DNA from: Bacillus sp. USDA818B3_A
GTDB lineage: Bacteria; Bacillota; Bacilli; Bacillales; Cytobacillaceae
Assembly (NCBI RefSeq): GCF_009928415.1
Contig: NZ_JAABNN010000002.1
Coordinates: forward strand, 620,001-684,000
Direction of reading: 5' to 3'
DNA length: 64,000 nt
Positions 53,832 to 63,834 of this stretch are shown here, one piece after another. The notes below the pieces were generated by a model that searched no databases, was not told the origin of the DNA, and saw nothing but the letters and a program-made list of their open reading frames with translations. Made by a program: the position numbers and the translations under genes. How positions within the stretch are numbered: position 1 is the stretch's first letter; each line of letters begins with the position of its first letter.

Positions 53832-55682
53832 TCACCAAAATTCCAATTCTCTTTTTAATTCATCCACATATTCTGTTGAACCTGTTACAATCAAACGGTC
53901 ATCCATTTGCAATTCAGTATCACCATGCGGAACAATGGAATCTTTCCCTCTAAAGATTCGGACAAAAATCACATCACCTGTAAAAGGAAATTGACGTATT
54001 GGCATTCCAGCAAAATTCCTATTCAACATGGTGATTTCATATAATCCAGTCTCTTGATTTGTTAAGATATTCATGACTGTCGGTGATTCAATTAATGCTC
54101 TTAACAGTGTTTTCGTTGACATTAGAGATGAAAACACTTCAATGTTTTGTTCGCGCAAGGCTTGCTCCAGTTCCGTAGTTTCAATTCTGGCAATCGCCCT
54201 TCCGACCCCTTTTTCCTTTGCTGTAATAGAGAGTTCTGCGTTTAATTCGTCATTACCGGTTGAGGTAACAACAATGTCCGAATCAAAAACATTTACTTGT
54301 TCAAGCGAGTCTATGGAGTAATCTTCAATTTCAATAATTTCAAATAGAGAATCAGCAATTTGTTTATCTGATTTTTCCATTTTCGGATGATACAACACCG
54401 GATCATAAAGTCCGGACTTTAACTCTTGCGATAAAGACAAAGTCACAGAGTTAACACCCAAGAACGCAACTTGGACCTTTTTATTAGCCGCTGCCTCCAT
54501 GGGAAAGAGCTTTTTAAAAACCATCGGTGTAAAAATAGACGTGATGACCGCAACCAAGATCAAAGTACCACTCATCTGTGGTGTAATGACCTCCATCCTC
54601 TCTCCAATAGTGGCAGCAGCAATCACCAGGGATAGGGTTGAGGTAAGCAAGAAGCCGGACGAAATAACGGTTTTGGTATCATACCAAATTTTTAAAAGGT
54701 AAACCGGTACAAGTTTTGATAACAGCAGGCCAATCAATAGAAGCGGTATGAGTAAAAGCAGTTTTTTTTCGCTAAAAAGTGACCAAACATCAAGATTGAC
54801 CCCAACCATCACAAAAAAGATAGGGATTAAAAAGCCGTAGCCAAAAGAATCCAGTTTATGCACCAATTCCTGATTGGGAGACAATAGTGAAACTAAAACC
54901 CCCGCTAGAAAGGCCCCAAGGATATTCTCTGCTCCAACGGTTTCCGATAAACCTACTAATACTATGATTAGCGTAAAAACTGCCCTAGTGCCAATCTGGA
55001 CAGTCCCTGTGGACAATGTTTCAATAAATGTACGTGTTTTAAACTTCTTACCAATAACATAAAGGACAACCCCGGCAGCAAATAAAATCAAAAGAAGCCA
55101 TGTATTCCCATGCCCGGCCTCATAAATTGAAACAAACACGGCTAATAATATCATCGTCACTAAATCAGCAATAACGGCAATAAGTAAGATAATTTGCCCT
55201 ATGACCGTTTTCATCAAATGAGCTTCTTTTAATGTAGGAACGACTACTCCAAGTGATATCGTAGAAATAATTAACGTCATCAAAAAGGCATTGTCGATGA
55301 ATCCTGCCAGGACAAATACATAAGATAATGCTAGGGAAAAGATAAAGATTCCTGCAAAAATAGCCGTAGCAGCGACAAATGTATTGGGCTCTGTTTTTCC
55401 ATTTGGAAGGATCTTTCGTTTTTTACTGCCGCTAAATGCAGTAAAATCAATTTCCAGCCCGCTTAAAAACATAAGAAAAATGAAACCAAGCGTCGAAAGG
55501 GTAGACAGCCATGCATCCTCATGCACAATATTAAAACCGCTTTTTCCGATGATAAGACCCATAATAATCTCAGCGACCACTACCGGCATAAAATTTAATT
55601 TTAATCGATGCAGGATAATTGGAGTGATAAATGCGGTTGTTACAACGACAAGCAATGAAATAACTGACACATGTTGTTCCAT
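53832..55682 (-). CDS. yjbQ: Cation:proton antiporter with TrkA domains, YjbQ
   Basis: A 616-residue CPA2-type protein (B. subtilis YjbQ about 614). Residues ~1-385 contain 12 or so membrane segments of the KefB/Na-H exchanger fold. Residues ~405-520 are a TrkA-N regulatory domain, although its Rossmann loop is weak (VAFLGVNSVTLSLSQEL). Residues ~530-614 are a TrkA-C domain (VIFVRIFRGKDSIVPHGDTELQMDDRLIVTGS). It exchanges K+ or Na+ for protons. GGAAGGTGG precedes the ATG. It is divergent from prpE. Confidence 0.92.
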   Translation of the reverse strand: MEQHVSVISLLVVVTTAFITPIILHRLKLNFMPVVVAEIIMGLIIGKSGFNIVHEDAWLSTLSTLGFIFLMFLSGLEIDFTAFSGSKKRKILPNGKTEPNTFVAATAIFAGIFIFSLALSYVFVLAGFIDNAFLMTLIISTISLGVVVPTLKEAHLMKTVIGQIILLIAVIADLVTMILLAVFVSIYEAGHGNTWLLLILFAAGVVLYVIGKKFKTRTFIETLSTGTVQIGTRAVFTLIIVLVGLSETVGAENILGAFLAGVLVSLLSPNQELVHKLDSFGYGFLIPIFFVMVGVNLDVWSLFSEKKLLLLIPLLLIGLLLSKLVPVYLLKIWYDTKTVISSGFLLTSTLSLVIAAATIGERMEVITPQMSGTLILVAVITSIFTPMVFKKLFPMEAAANKKVQVAFLGVNSVTLSLSQELKSGLYDPVLYHPKMEKSDKQIADSLFEIIEIEDYSIDSLEQVNVFDSDIVVTSTGNDELNAELSITAKEKGVGRAIARIETTELEQALREQNIEVFSSLMSTKTLLRALIESPTVMNILTNQETGLYEITMLNRNFAGMPIRQFPFTGDVIFVRIFRGKDSIVPHGDTELQMDDRLIVTGSTEYVDELKRELEFW

Positions 55683-55747
55683 TGTTTATACCACCTTCCA
55701 TAATAGGAGTTATTTTAAAATAAACAAACTTACAGGGGATGGATCCT

Positions 55748-56488
55748 ATGAAAATTGATATTATCGGTGATATTCATGGCTGTTTTAATGAGTTTAAAGA
55801 GCTGACTGAAAAGCTTGGCTATCGCTGGGATACGGGTCTGCCCGTCCACTTTGACGGCAGAAAACTCGGCTTTGTCGGTGATTTAACTGACAGAGGACCA
55901 GAGTCGATTAAGGTGATTGAAGTCGTTTGGCAGCTGGTTATTAATCGCCAGGATGCCCACTATACACCAGGCAATCATTGCAATAAGCTTTATCGTTATT
56001 TTCTTGGGAATAAGGTGCAAGTTACACATGGCCTAGAAACAACTGTCGCAGAGTATGAATCATTATATAAAAAAGATCAGCAGTCCATTCGTAAAAAATT
56101 TATCGAATTGTATGAAAAGGCCCCACTCTATTTAGTATTAGACAAAGGGAAGCTCGTTATCGCTCATGCCGGAATCAAAAAAGAATATATCGGCCAAACA
56201 CATGGAAAGGTAAAGGAATTTGTCCTCTATGGAGATATTACCGGTAAGAAGAATCCCGATGGGACACCGGTTAGACTTGATTGGGCAAAAAATTATCATG
56301 GCGATGCTTGCATTGTCTATGGTCATACTCCTGTGAAAGAACCACGATTGATCAATAATACGTATAACATTGATACTGGAGCTGTTTTTGGCAATAAACT
56401 TACCGCTTTACGGTATCCGGAAATGGAATTGGTGTCTGTTCCTTCTACTATGCCATATGTGGAGGAAAAATTTAAATGTTTTGATTAA
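55748..56488 (+). CDS. prpE: Bis(5'-nucleosyl)-tetraphosphatase / phosphatase PrpE
   Basis: A 246-residue calcineurin-like metallophosphatase. The metal motifs are [15 protein letters not shown] and GNHCNKL, with histidines in AHAG and GHTPV. The start is the ATG at 55748 with AGGGG upstream; an ATG three codons earlier lies inside that site. B. subtilis PrpE hydrolyses Ap4A asymmetrically and affects spore germination. It converges with yjbO through a shared terminator. Confidence 0.94.
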   Translation: MKIDIIGDIHGCFNEFKELTEKLGYRWDTGLPVHFDGRKLGFVGDLTDRGPESIKVIEVVWQLVINRQDAHYTPGNHCNKLYRYFLGNKVQVTHGLETTVAEYESLYKKDQQSIRKKFIELYEKAPLYLVLDKGKLVIAHAGIKKEYIGQTHGKVKEFVLYGDITGKKNPDGTPVRLDWAKNYHGDACIVYGHTPVKEPRLINNTYNIDTGAVFGNKLTALRYPEMELVSVPSTMPYVEEKFKCFD

Positions 56489-56521
56489 TTTTACGTATAT
56501 GTAATAAAGTTGAAAAATAAC

Positions 56522-56553
56522 AAGGCTGACCGCAATAAATGCTGATCAGCCTT
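56522..56553. terminator. Bidirectional terminator between prpE and yjbO
   Basis: AAGGCTGA (56522-56529) pairs with TCAGCCTT (56546-56553). The yjbO stop codon forms part of the right arm. T and A stretches on either side support use from both directions, although the T-runs are short. Confidence 0.65.
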
Positions 56554-57442
56554 TTAACATGTTATTCATATCTTGAGGAAGTGAAGCTGAAAACAACATC
56601 TCCTCTTTATAAAACGGATGAAGAAATTCTATCCTTTTACAATGAAGGGCTTGCCGCTCAATTAACGAAATATCCCCTCCATACAAATCATCTCCGAGCA
56701 ACGGATGACCTAAGAAAGACATATGGACTCTAATCTGATGTGTCCTCCCTGTTTCAAGTCGGAGCTCGATATGGGTAAATGCCTCATACCTCTTGATTAG
56801 CCGATAATGTGTACAAGCGTATTGACCGTCTTGACGTACTTCCCTCTCGATAATGCTGTCCGATTTTCGGCCAATAGGTTCTTTAATGGTACCATGATTG
56901 GCTGCCAGCACCCCGCCGCCTGCAAAAGCCTCATATGTCCTTTTTATCTGTCCCTGCTGCTGCATCTTACTGAATAGATGGTGAACATGACGGTGTTTGG
57001 CAATTAATACGATACCAGATGTATCACGGTCAAGCCTTGTAACTATATGAGAGGTGGCTTGAATTCCCTTTTGGTGATAATAACCGACCAAAGCATTGGC
57101 AAGACTGCCATTTGGATGTTCACGGGATGGTATTGTGTTCATCATGGCCGGTTTGTTTACTACCAATAAATATTCATCTTCATACAAAATATCCATGGGA
57201 ATGTCTTCAGCGCGTACACCCTCACTAGGGATTTCAGGCGGGAAAAAGACCGTCAATGAATCACCAGTATTTAACTTATACCTGACGTTTACCTCTTCAT
57301 CATTTACAAGAATAGTGCCGCCTTTAAATTTTATATCTGTCAGAGCAATTCGCGATATTTCCTCATGTTTCAAAAAATCCTTAATTTGTTCCCCTGAACT
57401 TCTCTCATCAATGATCCAGGTTAATTTGAAACGTGCTGCCAT
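56546..57442 (-). CDS. yjbO: RluD-family pseudouridine synthase, YjbO
   Basis: A 298-residue enzyme. An N-terminal S4-like part (~1-85) precedes the synthase domain. The catalytic Asp is in VTRLDRDTSGIVLIAKH, and the later motifs are LETGRTHQIRVHMSFLGHPLLGDDLYGG. It converts uridine to pseudouridine in rRNA or another RNA; the target is not known for YjbO. CGGAGGACCTTTT precedes the ATG. It is 15 bases after nadF in the nadF-side operon, the same order as in B. subtilis. Confidence 0.94.
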   Translation of the reverse strand: MAARFKLTWIIDERSSGEQIKDFLKHEEISRIALTDIKFKGGTILVNDEEVNVRYKLNTGDSLTVFFPPEIPSEGVRAEDIPMDILYEDEYLLVVNKPAMMNTIPSREHPNGSLANALVGYYHQKGIQATSHIVTRLDRDTSGIVLIAKHRHVHHLFSKMQQQGQIKRTYEAFAGGGVLAANHGTIKEPIGRKSDSIIEREVRQDGQYACTHYRLIKRYEAFTHIELRLETGRTHQIRVHMSFLGHPLLGDDLYGGDISLIERQALHCKRIEFLHPFYKEEMLFSASLPQDMNNMLKG

Positions 57443-57457
57443 AAAAGGTCCTCCGGT

Positions 57458-58252
57458 TTAATCAGAGATAAATGAATCATGTACCCTTTTCCAAAAAGGA
57501 AAGGGTCTAAAGCGGGCAAAGCGGATCTTTTCTTCCGGCACTCTAAATTGGATTGATTTTACGTCCTTATGCAGCAGGGTTAAGTGATCAACCGTTATCT
57601 GAAAGTCAGATCTTTTTACCGGTTTCATCATGCACGTATGATGGGCCGGCAGTATAAGAGGTGAACCAACTGTCCGGAACACTCTGTTATTTATAGAGGC
57701 CATCTCAGCTACTTGAATGGCCGATATGGATGGGTGAATAATGGCACCGCCCAGCGCTTTATTATAAGCAGTGCTGCCTGATGGGGTGGATACACATAAC
57801 CCATCACCGCGGAACCGTTCGAAGTGCTCTCCACGGATTTCCACATCCATTACAAGTGTGCCCTCCACACTTTTTACCGTTGATTCATTAAGTGCTAGAT
57901 AACGGGACTCTTTTCCTGCATGCGTGTAACGGATAATGACTTCAAGGAGCGGGTACTCTACGACTTGATACGGAGTTTTGGCAATAGCAATCACCAGCTT
58001 TTCAATCTCATCCGGAATCCAGTCCGCATAAAATCCCAGGTGACCTGTATGGATTCCGACAAAAGCGGTCTTACTAAGCCGGCTTGAGTAGCGATGGAAC
58101 GCATAGAGCAGGGTTCCATCGCCGCCTATGGAAACAACAATATCAGGTTGGTCTTCATCATAGATCAGATCAAAATCAAGTAAATAGGTTCTCATTTTAT
58201 GCATGAGTATATTTGACTTTTGATCTCCTTTGGAAGTAATCGCAAATTTCAT
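57458..58252 (-). CDS. nadF: NAD kinase NadF (PpnK)
   Basis: A 264-residue ATP-NAD kinase of normal Bacillus length. The [11 protein letters not shown] motif near residue 45 and NEST in [11 protein letters not shown] (near residue 122) are the signature active-site blocks, followed by [22 protein letters not shown]. It phosphorylates NAD to NADP. AAGGAGAAAATAAG precedes the ATG. It lies between yjbM and yjbO in one operon. Confidence 0.96.
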   Translation of the reverse strand: MKFAITSKGDQKSNILMHKMRTYLLDFDLIYDEDQPDIVVSIGGDGTLLYAFHRYSSRLSKTAFVGIHTGHLGFYADWIPDEIEKLVIAIAKTPYQVVEYPLLEVIIRYTHAGKESRYLALNESTVKSVEGTLVMDVEIRGEHFERFRGDGLCVSTPSGSTAYNKALGGAIIHPSISAIQVAEMASINNRVFRTVGSPLILPAHHTCMMKPVKRSDFQITVDHLTLLHKDVKSIQFRVPEEKIRFARFRPFPFWKRVHDSFISD

Positions 58253-58297
58253 CTTATTTTCTCCTTACAAATAGTCATTCATTTGGCGGGCGTCACT

Positions 58298-58936
58298 TTA
58301 ATTGGTTTCTTCTTGTGCCGATTCTTTTTTTCTTGTAAAAAATGCTTGAGCTTCTTGGATTTCCCCGCGAATTAAAGACATTTCCTCGTCAAGACGGAAG
58401 GCAGCTTCTGCAGCTCTTTGCAGTCTCATTTTAATATCAGTCGGAAAAGCCCCTTTATATTTATAGTTAAGCGAATGTTCAATTGTAGCCCAAAAGTTCA
58501 TCGCCAGCGTTCTTATTTGAATTTCGGCGAGTATTTTTTTTTCACCGTGAATGGTTTGCACAGGATATTGAATCACTACATGATAGGAACGGTAACCACT
58601 TGTTTTTTCGTGAGAAATATAATCCCTTTCCTCTACAATTTCAAAATCGTTACGTATTCTTAATAAATTTACTACAGTATGAATATCATCGACAAACTGG
58701 CACATAATTCGAATACCAGCGATATCCTGCACTTCTTCTTCCAGTCTCTCAAGCGGAATCCCTTTTTGGTTTGCTTTATCGAGGATACTTGCTATTGGTT
58801 TTACCCGTCCTGTTACAAATTCAATCGGGGAATGAGCAGAATCCAACTCATATTGCCCCCTCATTCCTTTTAATTTCACTTTTAATTCCGATACCGCTTG
58901 TTTATATGGGGCTATAAATTGATCCCAATGCTTCAT
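58298..58936 (-). CDS. yjbM: Small (p)ppGpp synthetase, YjbM (SasB/RelQ)
   Basis: A 212-residue single-domain RelA/SpoT-type synthetase without hydrolase or regulatory domains. Motifs are VTGRVKPIASILDKA, DIAGIRIMCQFVDDIHTVV, TSGYRSYHVVIQYPV and LAEIQIRTLAMNFWATIEHSLNYKYKG. It makes (p)ppGpp from ATP and GTP/GDP as a tetramer. CGAGGTGAAATC precedes the ATG. It heads the yjbM-nadF-yjbO operon, as in B. subtilis. Confidence 0.95.
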   Translation of the reverse strand: MKHWDQFIAPYKQAVSELKVKLKGMRGQYELDSAHSPIEFVTGRVKPIASILDKANQKGIPLERLEEEVQDIAGIRIMCQFVDDIHTVVNLLRIRNDFEIVEERDYISHEKTSGYRSYHVVIQYPVQTIHGEKKILAEIQIRTLAMNFWATIEHSLNYKYKGAFPTDIKMRLQRAAEAAFRLDEEMSLIRGEIQEAQAFFTRKKESAQEETN

Positions 58937-59005
58937 GATTTCACCTCGAAGAACAATTTGCTTAGAAAAGCGAAACGATTTCCATTTCTTCCTTTTCCAA
59001 ACAGA

Positions 59006-59365
59006 TTAGAAAAATTCCTCAACTTTCGTAACCAATTTATCACCATAGTTACTGTTGCCCTTTATGTTACTCAGTATATACTCAAACTCATCGTTAAAGT
59101 TTTTAAGTTCGATTTGTTCTTCATTGGCTCTAATGTGTACCTGTAGTTTTTGAGTACTGGCCGTCTTTAAAGAAGGCCATATAGACTCCGGCAGTACGAT
59201 ATATGTATAGTCTTCCTGATCTTCCATTAAATAGATGAATGTGTGATTGTCTGAATCAACAAGTATTTGTTCGGCAGGAATTAACCCGTTAATGGAATGA
59301 TCTGTTGTTAATAGTAATGTATGGCCGCTTATCGCTGCCGTTTCAATGATTATTTTCTGTTTCAT
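59006..59365 (-). CDS. yjbL: UPF0738 family protein, YjbL
   Basis: A 119-residue protein close to B. subtilis YjbL (122). It has no membrane segment and looks beta-rich (TLLLTTDHSINGLIPAEQILVDSDNHTFIYLMED, then LPESIWPSLKTASTQKLQVHIRANEEQIELKNFNDEF in part). Function unknown for the family. ATGGAGGTTTAAAAA precedes the ATG. It lies between yjbM and the divergent yjbK, the same place as in B. subtilis. Confidence 0.88.
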   Translation of the reverse strand: MKQKIIIETAAISGHTLLLTTDHSINGLIPAEQILVDSDNHTFIYLMEDQEDYTYIVLPESIWPSLKTASTQKLQVHIRANEEQIELKNFNDEFEYILSNIKGNSNYGDKLVTKVEEFF

Positions 59366-59522
59366 TTTTTAAACCTCCATCTTTCACCTTCCTATTTTAG
59401 CATAATTAGACCATTTCACCCAATGATTGTATTTTTAAAAGAAAGCCTTTCATCAGAAACTAGACATCATCCAAAGTTCATAGTTATGATTAAGTTATCG
59501 CTAGGCTGAAAGGAAGAAAAAG

Positions 59523-60104
59523 ATGTCACAGAATATAGAAATTGAGTTTAAAAATATGCTTACCAAAGCAGAATATGAAGGAATTTTAGTTGAATTTAAT
59601 ATTGGAGCAAATCAAGTTTTCACTCAGGAAAACCATTACTTTGATACTCCTGATTTTGCATTAAAAAATGCCCGCTGTGCATTGAGGATTAGAAAAAAAG
59701 GGGCAGAATATGTGATGACTCTGAAACAGCCAATGGAGATTGGACTTCTTGAAACTAACCAATTGTTAACAAAAGCAGAAACCTCTGCAGCACTGAACCA
59801 TGGCAGGCTGCCAAACGGCCAAATAAAAAATTTAATTGAGGAAGGTAATATTCCTTTTTCCAAAATTGAATTTTTTGGGTCTCTTATTACAAACCGAGCT
59901 GAATTTGCCTATAAAAATGGATTGCTCGTTCTTGACCACAGTATTTTCCTTCAGCATGAAGATTATGAAATGGAGTTTGAAGTAGAAAACTATGAAGAGG
60001 GGAAAATATCTTTTCAGGAGCTGCTAAAGCAATTTAATATTCCACAACGGGAAACTAAAAATAAAGTACGCAGATTCTATGAGCAGAAATATAAACAAAG
60101 TTAA
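59523..60104 (+). CDS. yjbK: CYTH domain protein (triphosphate tunnel metalloenzyme), YjbK
   Basis: A 193-residue protein of the CYTH superfamily. The signature EIEFKNML at residue 5 gives the ExExK motif, and alternating charged strands (RCALRIRKKGAEYVMTLKQP, EDYEMEFEVENYE) line the tunnel. B. subtilis YjbK has about 190 residues. Relatives hydrolyse triphosphates or polyphosphate with Mg2+ or Mn2+; activity here is inferred. AAGGAAGAAAAAG precedes the ATG. Confidence 0.93.
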   Translation: MSQNIEIEFKNMLTKAEYEGILVEFNIGANQVFTQENHYFDTPDFALKNARCALRIRKKGAEYVMTLKQPMEIGLLETNQLLTKAETSAALNHGRLPNGQIKNLIEEGNIPFSKIEFFGSLITNRAEFAYKNGLLVLDHSIFLQHEDYEMEFEVENYEEGKISFQELLKQFNIPQRETKNKVRRFYEQKYKQS

Positions 60105-60226
60105 TCTTTAATTTACATAAAAACAATAGCCTGCCTTAAAATTTAGCCATTTCAAGCAATTCATTTGAGATATAAAAATGGCATTGTTAAAATATGAATA
60201 CAATAAAGAAGAAAGGAGTTGTCAAC

Positions 60227-60637
60227 ATGATTGAGAAAAAGCTTACACCTTTTGAAAAAATTGGTGAAGAAAAGCTGTACCGACTTGTCGACACTTTCTA
60301 TAGCCTTGTTGCACAACATCCTGACCTTGCACCCATTTTTCCGAATCAATTTTCCGAAATTGCCAGGAAACAAAAACAATTTTTGACTCAATATTTAGGA
60401 GGGCCTCCTCTTTATACAGATGAACATGGACACCCAATGATGCGTGCACGTCATTTGCCATTTCCGGTCACACCAACTCGTGCGAGGGCTTGGTTATCTT
60501 GTATGAACAAAGCAATGGATATGGTCGGACTAGAAGGGCAGTTAAGAGATGAATTTTATTCAAGGTTATACCTTACAGCCCAACATATGATTAACACACC
60601 AGATGATGGTGAAATTCCAGGTGAAAATCGTGAATAA
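60227..60637 (+). CDS. yjbI: Truncated (group II) hemoglobin, YjbI
   Basis: A 136-residue globin (B. subtilis YjbI about 132). The start is the ATG at 60227 with AAAGGAG upstream; the longer frame lacks a site. Group II marks are PIFPNQ, the EF region [24 protein letters not shown] with the proximal His in RARHLPF, and the TrpG8-type ARAWLSCM. It binds oxygen and in B. subtilis can act as a peroxidase or oxygen store. Its end overlaps the spxH start by 8 bases, as in the B. subtilis yjbIH operon. Confidence 0.95.
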   Translation: MIEKKLTPFEKIGEEKLYRLVDTFYSLVAQHPDLAPIFPNQFSEIARKQKQFLTQYLGGPPLYTDEHGHPMMRARHLPFPVTPTRARAWLSCMNKAMDMVGLEGQLRDEFYSRLYLTAQHMINTPDDGEIPGENRE

Positions 60638-61499
60638 TCCTTCATCACCAGTGCCCCAGAAACCAATGAATGGCAATGATAAAAAACCAATTGAAATTTA
60701 TATGTTTATTGACCCATTATGCCCTGAATGCTGGGCATTAGAGCCGATTCTTAAAAAGCTGCATATAGAATATGGCAGATATTTTTCCATTAAACATGTA
60801 TTAAGCGGACGTTTAGCTAATTTAAATCTGAGCAGAAAAAAGAACTTTGAGAATATGGCTCAAGTTTGGGAAAAAACAGCAAGCAGGTCGGGAATGTCAT
60901 GTGACGGCAGCCTTTGGTTAGAAAATCCCATAGATAATCCTTATATTGTCTCCATAGCCATTAAGGCTGCTGAATTACAAGGAAGACGAGCCGGTTTACG
61001 GTTTTTTCGCCGGATCCAGGAAATGATATTCTTAGAAAAACAGAACACGTCAAATCTTGAGGTGTTGAAGGAATGTGCTTATCGTTCGGGATTAGATGTC
61101 GAGGAATTTATGAAAGATATACATTCCGACAGTGCGGCCAAAGCCTTTCAATGTGATCTAAAAATAACATCCGAAATGGATGTAAATGAAATTCCTACGC
61201 TTGTTTTTTTTAATGAAAATATTGAAGATGAAGGAATCAAGATTGCTGGGTCCTACCCTTACGAAGTCTATGTCCAAATACTTGAAGAGATGCTGTCGGA
61301 AAGGCCTGTGAAATCACAACCCCCTTCCCTGGAATCGTTTCTGAAGTTTTTTAAGCTAGTCGCTTCTAAGGAGATCGCAGTAGTTTACAATATGTCTATC
61401 TCACAAATTGAACGGGAAATGAAAAAGCTTTTGTTAAAGCAGGTAGTCGAGCAAATACCTGCAAAGTACGGCACCTTTTGGCGATATATTGATGAATAA
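60630..61499 (+). CDS. spxH: ClpXP adaptor SpxH (YjbH), DsbA-like
   Basis: A protein of about 289 residues from the GTG at 60630, which has AGGTG upstream inside the end of yjbI; an ATG at 60603 is in frame but lacks a site. The DsbA-like fold starts [19 protein letters not shown] with the CxxC motif. The family lacks classic disulphide-transfer function in B. subtilis; the protein binds the regulator Spx and hands it to ClpXP, so it controls the thiol stress response. A hairpin terminator follows at once. Confidence 0.93.
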   Translation: MNNPSSPVPQKPMNGNDKKPIEIYMFIDPLCPECWALEPILKKLHIEYGRYFSIKHVLSGRLANLNLSRKKNFENMAQVWEKTASRSGMSCDGSLWLENPIDNPYIVSIAIKAAELQGRRAGLRFFRRIQEMIFLEKQNTSNLEVLKECAYRSGLDVEEFMKDIHSDSAAKAFQCDLKITSEMDVNEIPTLVFFNENIEDEGIKIAGSYPYEVYVQILEEMLSERPVKSQPPSLESFLKFFKLVASKEIAVVYNMSISQIEREMKKLLLKQVVEQIPAKYGTFWRYIDE

Positions 61500-61500
61500 A

Positions 61501-61534
61501 GAAATGTCAATCATGACGATTGGCATTTCTTTTT
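61501..61534 (+). terminator. Terminator after spxH
   Basis: GAAATGTCAATC (61501-61512) pairs with GATTGGCATTTC (61518-61529) with one wobble, followed by TTTTT. Confidence 0.85.
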
Positions 61535-61550
61535 GATTTTGTAAAAATGC

Positions 61551-61588
61551 AAAATGCCTTGCAGCTTCCGGAGCTGAAAGGCATTTTT
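61551..61588. terminator. Second hairpin after spxH
   Basis: AAAATGCCTT (61551-61560) and AAGGCATTTT (61578-61587) enclose an inner CAGCT/AGCTG stem. TTTTT overlaps the right arm. It is probably a back-up terminator. Confidence 0.55.
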
Positions 61589-61802
61589 CTATTAATACGA
61601 ACAAAGGGGATGGGAGAAATTTTTCACGGTCAAACAAAGGGGTATATGTTTGTTGTGATCAACTTCACGTATAAAATATACCATGCGATTAGAGTCTATG
61701 ACAATAAGTTTGTGCTTTATTTCACATAATTGTCAAAAAGTCATATATTCACGGAATGGACAATAGAATACTACTAATTGATACAAAAAGGTGGAATCTA
61801 CT

Positions 61803-61976
61803 TTGGGTAAAATACCTTATATCATCCTGGCCCTATTTCTGGTGATTGCCTTTTTTCTAAACCTGCTTGCATTCATGCATATTTTCCCGATGCTATTAAG
61901 TGCCCCGATCCTGTTTACTTCTATCCTAATATTTATAGTGTATCTAAATGATCGTAAACGATTTAGAGGATTTTAA
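61803..61976 (+). CDS. yizD: Small membrane protein, YizD-like
   Basis: A 57-residue protein from a TTG at 61803 with AGGTGG 7 bases upstream; an in-frame GTG at 61791 overlaps that site. It has two hydrophobic helices (residues ~4-24 and ~28-48) and a basic tail NDRKRFRGF. B. subtilis has yizD (about 56 residues) between yjbH and pepF, the same position; I base the name mainly on position and length. Function unknown. Confidence 0.65.
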   Translation: MGKIPYIILALFLVIAFFLNLLAFMHIFPMLLSAPILFTSILIFIVYLNDRKRFRGF

Positions 61977-62009
61977 AAGGGATGGAGCTATTCTTGGCTC
62001 CATCCCTTA
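61977..62009. terminator. Bidirectional terminator between yizD-like gene and pepF
   Basis: AAGGGATGGAGC and GGCTCCATCCCTT form a 12-bp stem with a 7-base loop. TTTTT follows on the plus strand and TTTTAAAAT on the minus strand. Confidence 0.9.
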
Positions 62010-62013
62010 CTTT

Positions 62014-63834
62014 TTAAGATAACAACTTCTCTAATTCATTTAACTTTTCTTCAAATACTTTACATGCATCCTCTATTGGCGCAGCACTCGTCATATCTAC
62101 TCCAGCTTTCTTAAGTACTTCGATTGGATAGTCCGAGCTTCCCGCACTTAAGAATTCTTCAATATAACGTTTCACTGCCGGCTCGCCTTCCTCGAGAATT
62201 TGTTTGCTTAATGCTGTCGCAGCACTAAATCCGGTAGCATATTGATAGACATAATAGTTGTAATAGAAATGAGGAATTCTTGCCCATTCTAATCCGATTT
62301 CCTCATCGATGATTATATCTTCTTCACCATAATACTTCTTGTTTAATGCATAATATGCTTCGGTTAATGAATCCGCCGTCAACGCCTCATTATTCTGTGC
62401 CTTTTGATGTATTAAATGCTCAAATTCAGCAAACATCGTCTGGCGGAACACAGTCCCTCTAAAGCCTTCTAAATAGTGGTTTAACAGATAAATTCTTTTT
62501 TGCTCATCATCAATCGTTTTTAACAAATAGTCGTTAAGAAGTGCCTCGTTACAGGTTGAAGCTACTTCTGCTACGAAAATGGAGTAATTGCCATAAGCAT
62601 ACGGCTGATTCTTTCGAGTATAGTAACTATGCACGGAATGGCCAAATTCATGAGCTAGTGTAAATAAATTATTTACATTATCCTGCCAGTTCATCAAGAT
62701 ATATGGATGAGTCCCATATGCCCCGGATGAATAGGCGCCGCTGCGTTTTCCTTTATTTTCGTGGACATCCACCCAGCGGTTTTCAAACCCTTCTTTAAGA
62801 ATGTTCGAATATTCTTCCCCTAATGGAGCAAGCCCTTTAATTACAAGGTCTTTTGCATCCTCATACTTGATTTCCATTTTTACATCTTTAACTAGCGGAG
62901 TATATAAATCATACATATGAAGTTCCTCAAGTCCAAGGACCTTTTTACGAAGCTTCACATAGCGATGCAGCAGGTGCAGATTTTCCGTCACAGTCGTTAC
63001 GAGGTTATCATAAACACTTTCTGGGATGTTGTTTCCCGAAAGGGCCGCATGCCTTGCAGAGTCATACTTACGAACTCTGGCATTGAAATTATCCTTCTTT
63101 ACATTCCCGCTTAAGGTACTTGCAAAGGTGTTTTTAAATGCCCCATACGTCTTATAGACGGCTTTAAAAGCGTCGCTTCTTACACGTTGATCAGCACTTT
63201 CCAAAAAGCGGCTGTAACGCCCATGAGTCACTTCAACTTCTTCTCCGTTTTCATCTTTAATAGTCGGGAACTCTATATCTGCATTGTTCAACATACCAAA
63301 TGTATTGCTGGATGCATCCATCACTTCACTTGCTTCTGCTAATAATGCTTCCTGCTCCGCACTAAGCACATGGGGTCTTTGTAAATTAATTTCTTCGAGT
63401 GCATGTTCATATAACTTTAATTCGGATTTCTCTTTTAAGAAACTACTTACTTTCCCCTCGTCAATTGATAAAATTTCTGGCACAATAAATGCAAGCTGGC
63501 TTGCTGCTTGGGCGTAGAGATTTTTCATTCTATCATCCAAGCCTTGATAAAAAGAATTGGTTGTATCTTGATCGTAACGCATATGTGAATATGTATAGAG
63601 CTTGCCGATTCGCTCTAATAGCTGGTCCTGATACTGAAGAGCTTTATAGAGCGTTTCAGCACTTTCAGCTAATTTACCTTCGTATTCCTTGATACCAGCA
63701 ATTTGATTTTTAACCTCTTGATATTCTTTTTCCCAATCTTGGTCACTTGCAAAAATATCTTCTAATTTCCACGTATCGTCAACCAGTATTTCACTTCTTG
63801 CTGGCAGCTGCTTTACTTTAGTTTCACTTGCCAT
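62014..63834 (-). CDS. pepF: Oligoendopeptidase F
   Basis: A 606-residue M3B metallopeptidase from the ATG at 63834, which has GGAGGAAGAG upstream; the frame extends 18 bases further without support. The zinc motif is TLAHEFGHSVHSYY (HExxH), with a downstream Glu in FVAEVASTCNEALLN as third ligand. It is cytoplasmic and cleaves peptides of about 6 to 20 residues. B. subtilis PepF (YjbG) can inhibit sporulation initiation when overproduced. It precedes yizD/spxH in inverted order, as expected. Confidence 0.96.
   Translation of the reverse strand: MASETKVKQLPARSEILVDDTWKLEDIFASDQDWEKEYQEVKNQIAGIKEYEGKLAESAETLYKALQYQDQLLERIGKLYTYSHMRYDQDTTNSFYQGLDDRMKNLYAQAASQLAFIVPEILSIDEGKVSSFLKEKSELKLYEHALEEINLQRPHVLSAEQEALLAEASEVMDASSNTFGMLNNADIEFPTIKDENGEEVEVTHGRYSRFLESADQRVRSDAFKAVYKTYGAFKNTFASTLSGNVKKDNFNARVRKYDSARHAALSGNNIPESVYDNLVTTVTENLHLLHRYVKLRKKVLGLEELHMYDLYTPLVKDVKMEIKYEDAKDLVIKGLAPLGEEYSNILKEGFENRWVDVHENKGKRSGAYSSGAYGTHPYILMNWQDNVNNLFTLAHEFGHSVHSYYTRKNQPYAYGNYSIFVAEVASTCNEALLNDYLLKTIDDEQKRIYLLNHYLEGFRGTVFRQTMFAEFEHLIHQKAQNNEALTADSLTEAYYALNKKYYGEEDIIIDEEIGLEWARIPHFYYNYYVYQYATGFSAATALSKQILEEGEPAVKRYIEEFLSAGSSDYPIEVLKKAGVDMTSAAPIEDACKVFEEKLNELEKLLS

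Noticed and set aside
61520..61729. 69-residue plus-strand frame after spxH
   Set aside because: It runs through two terminator hairpins, has no ribosome site and has biased composition; treated as noncoding.
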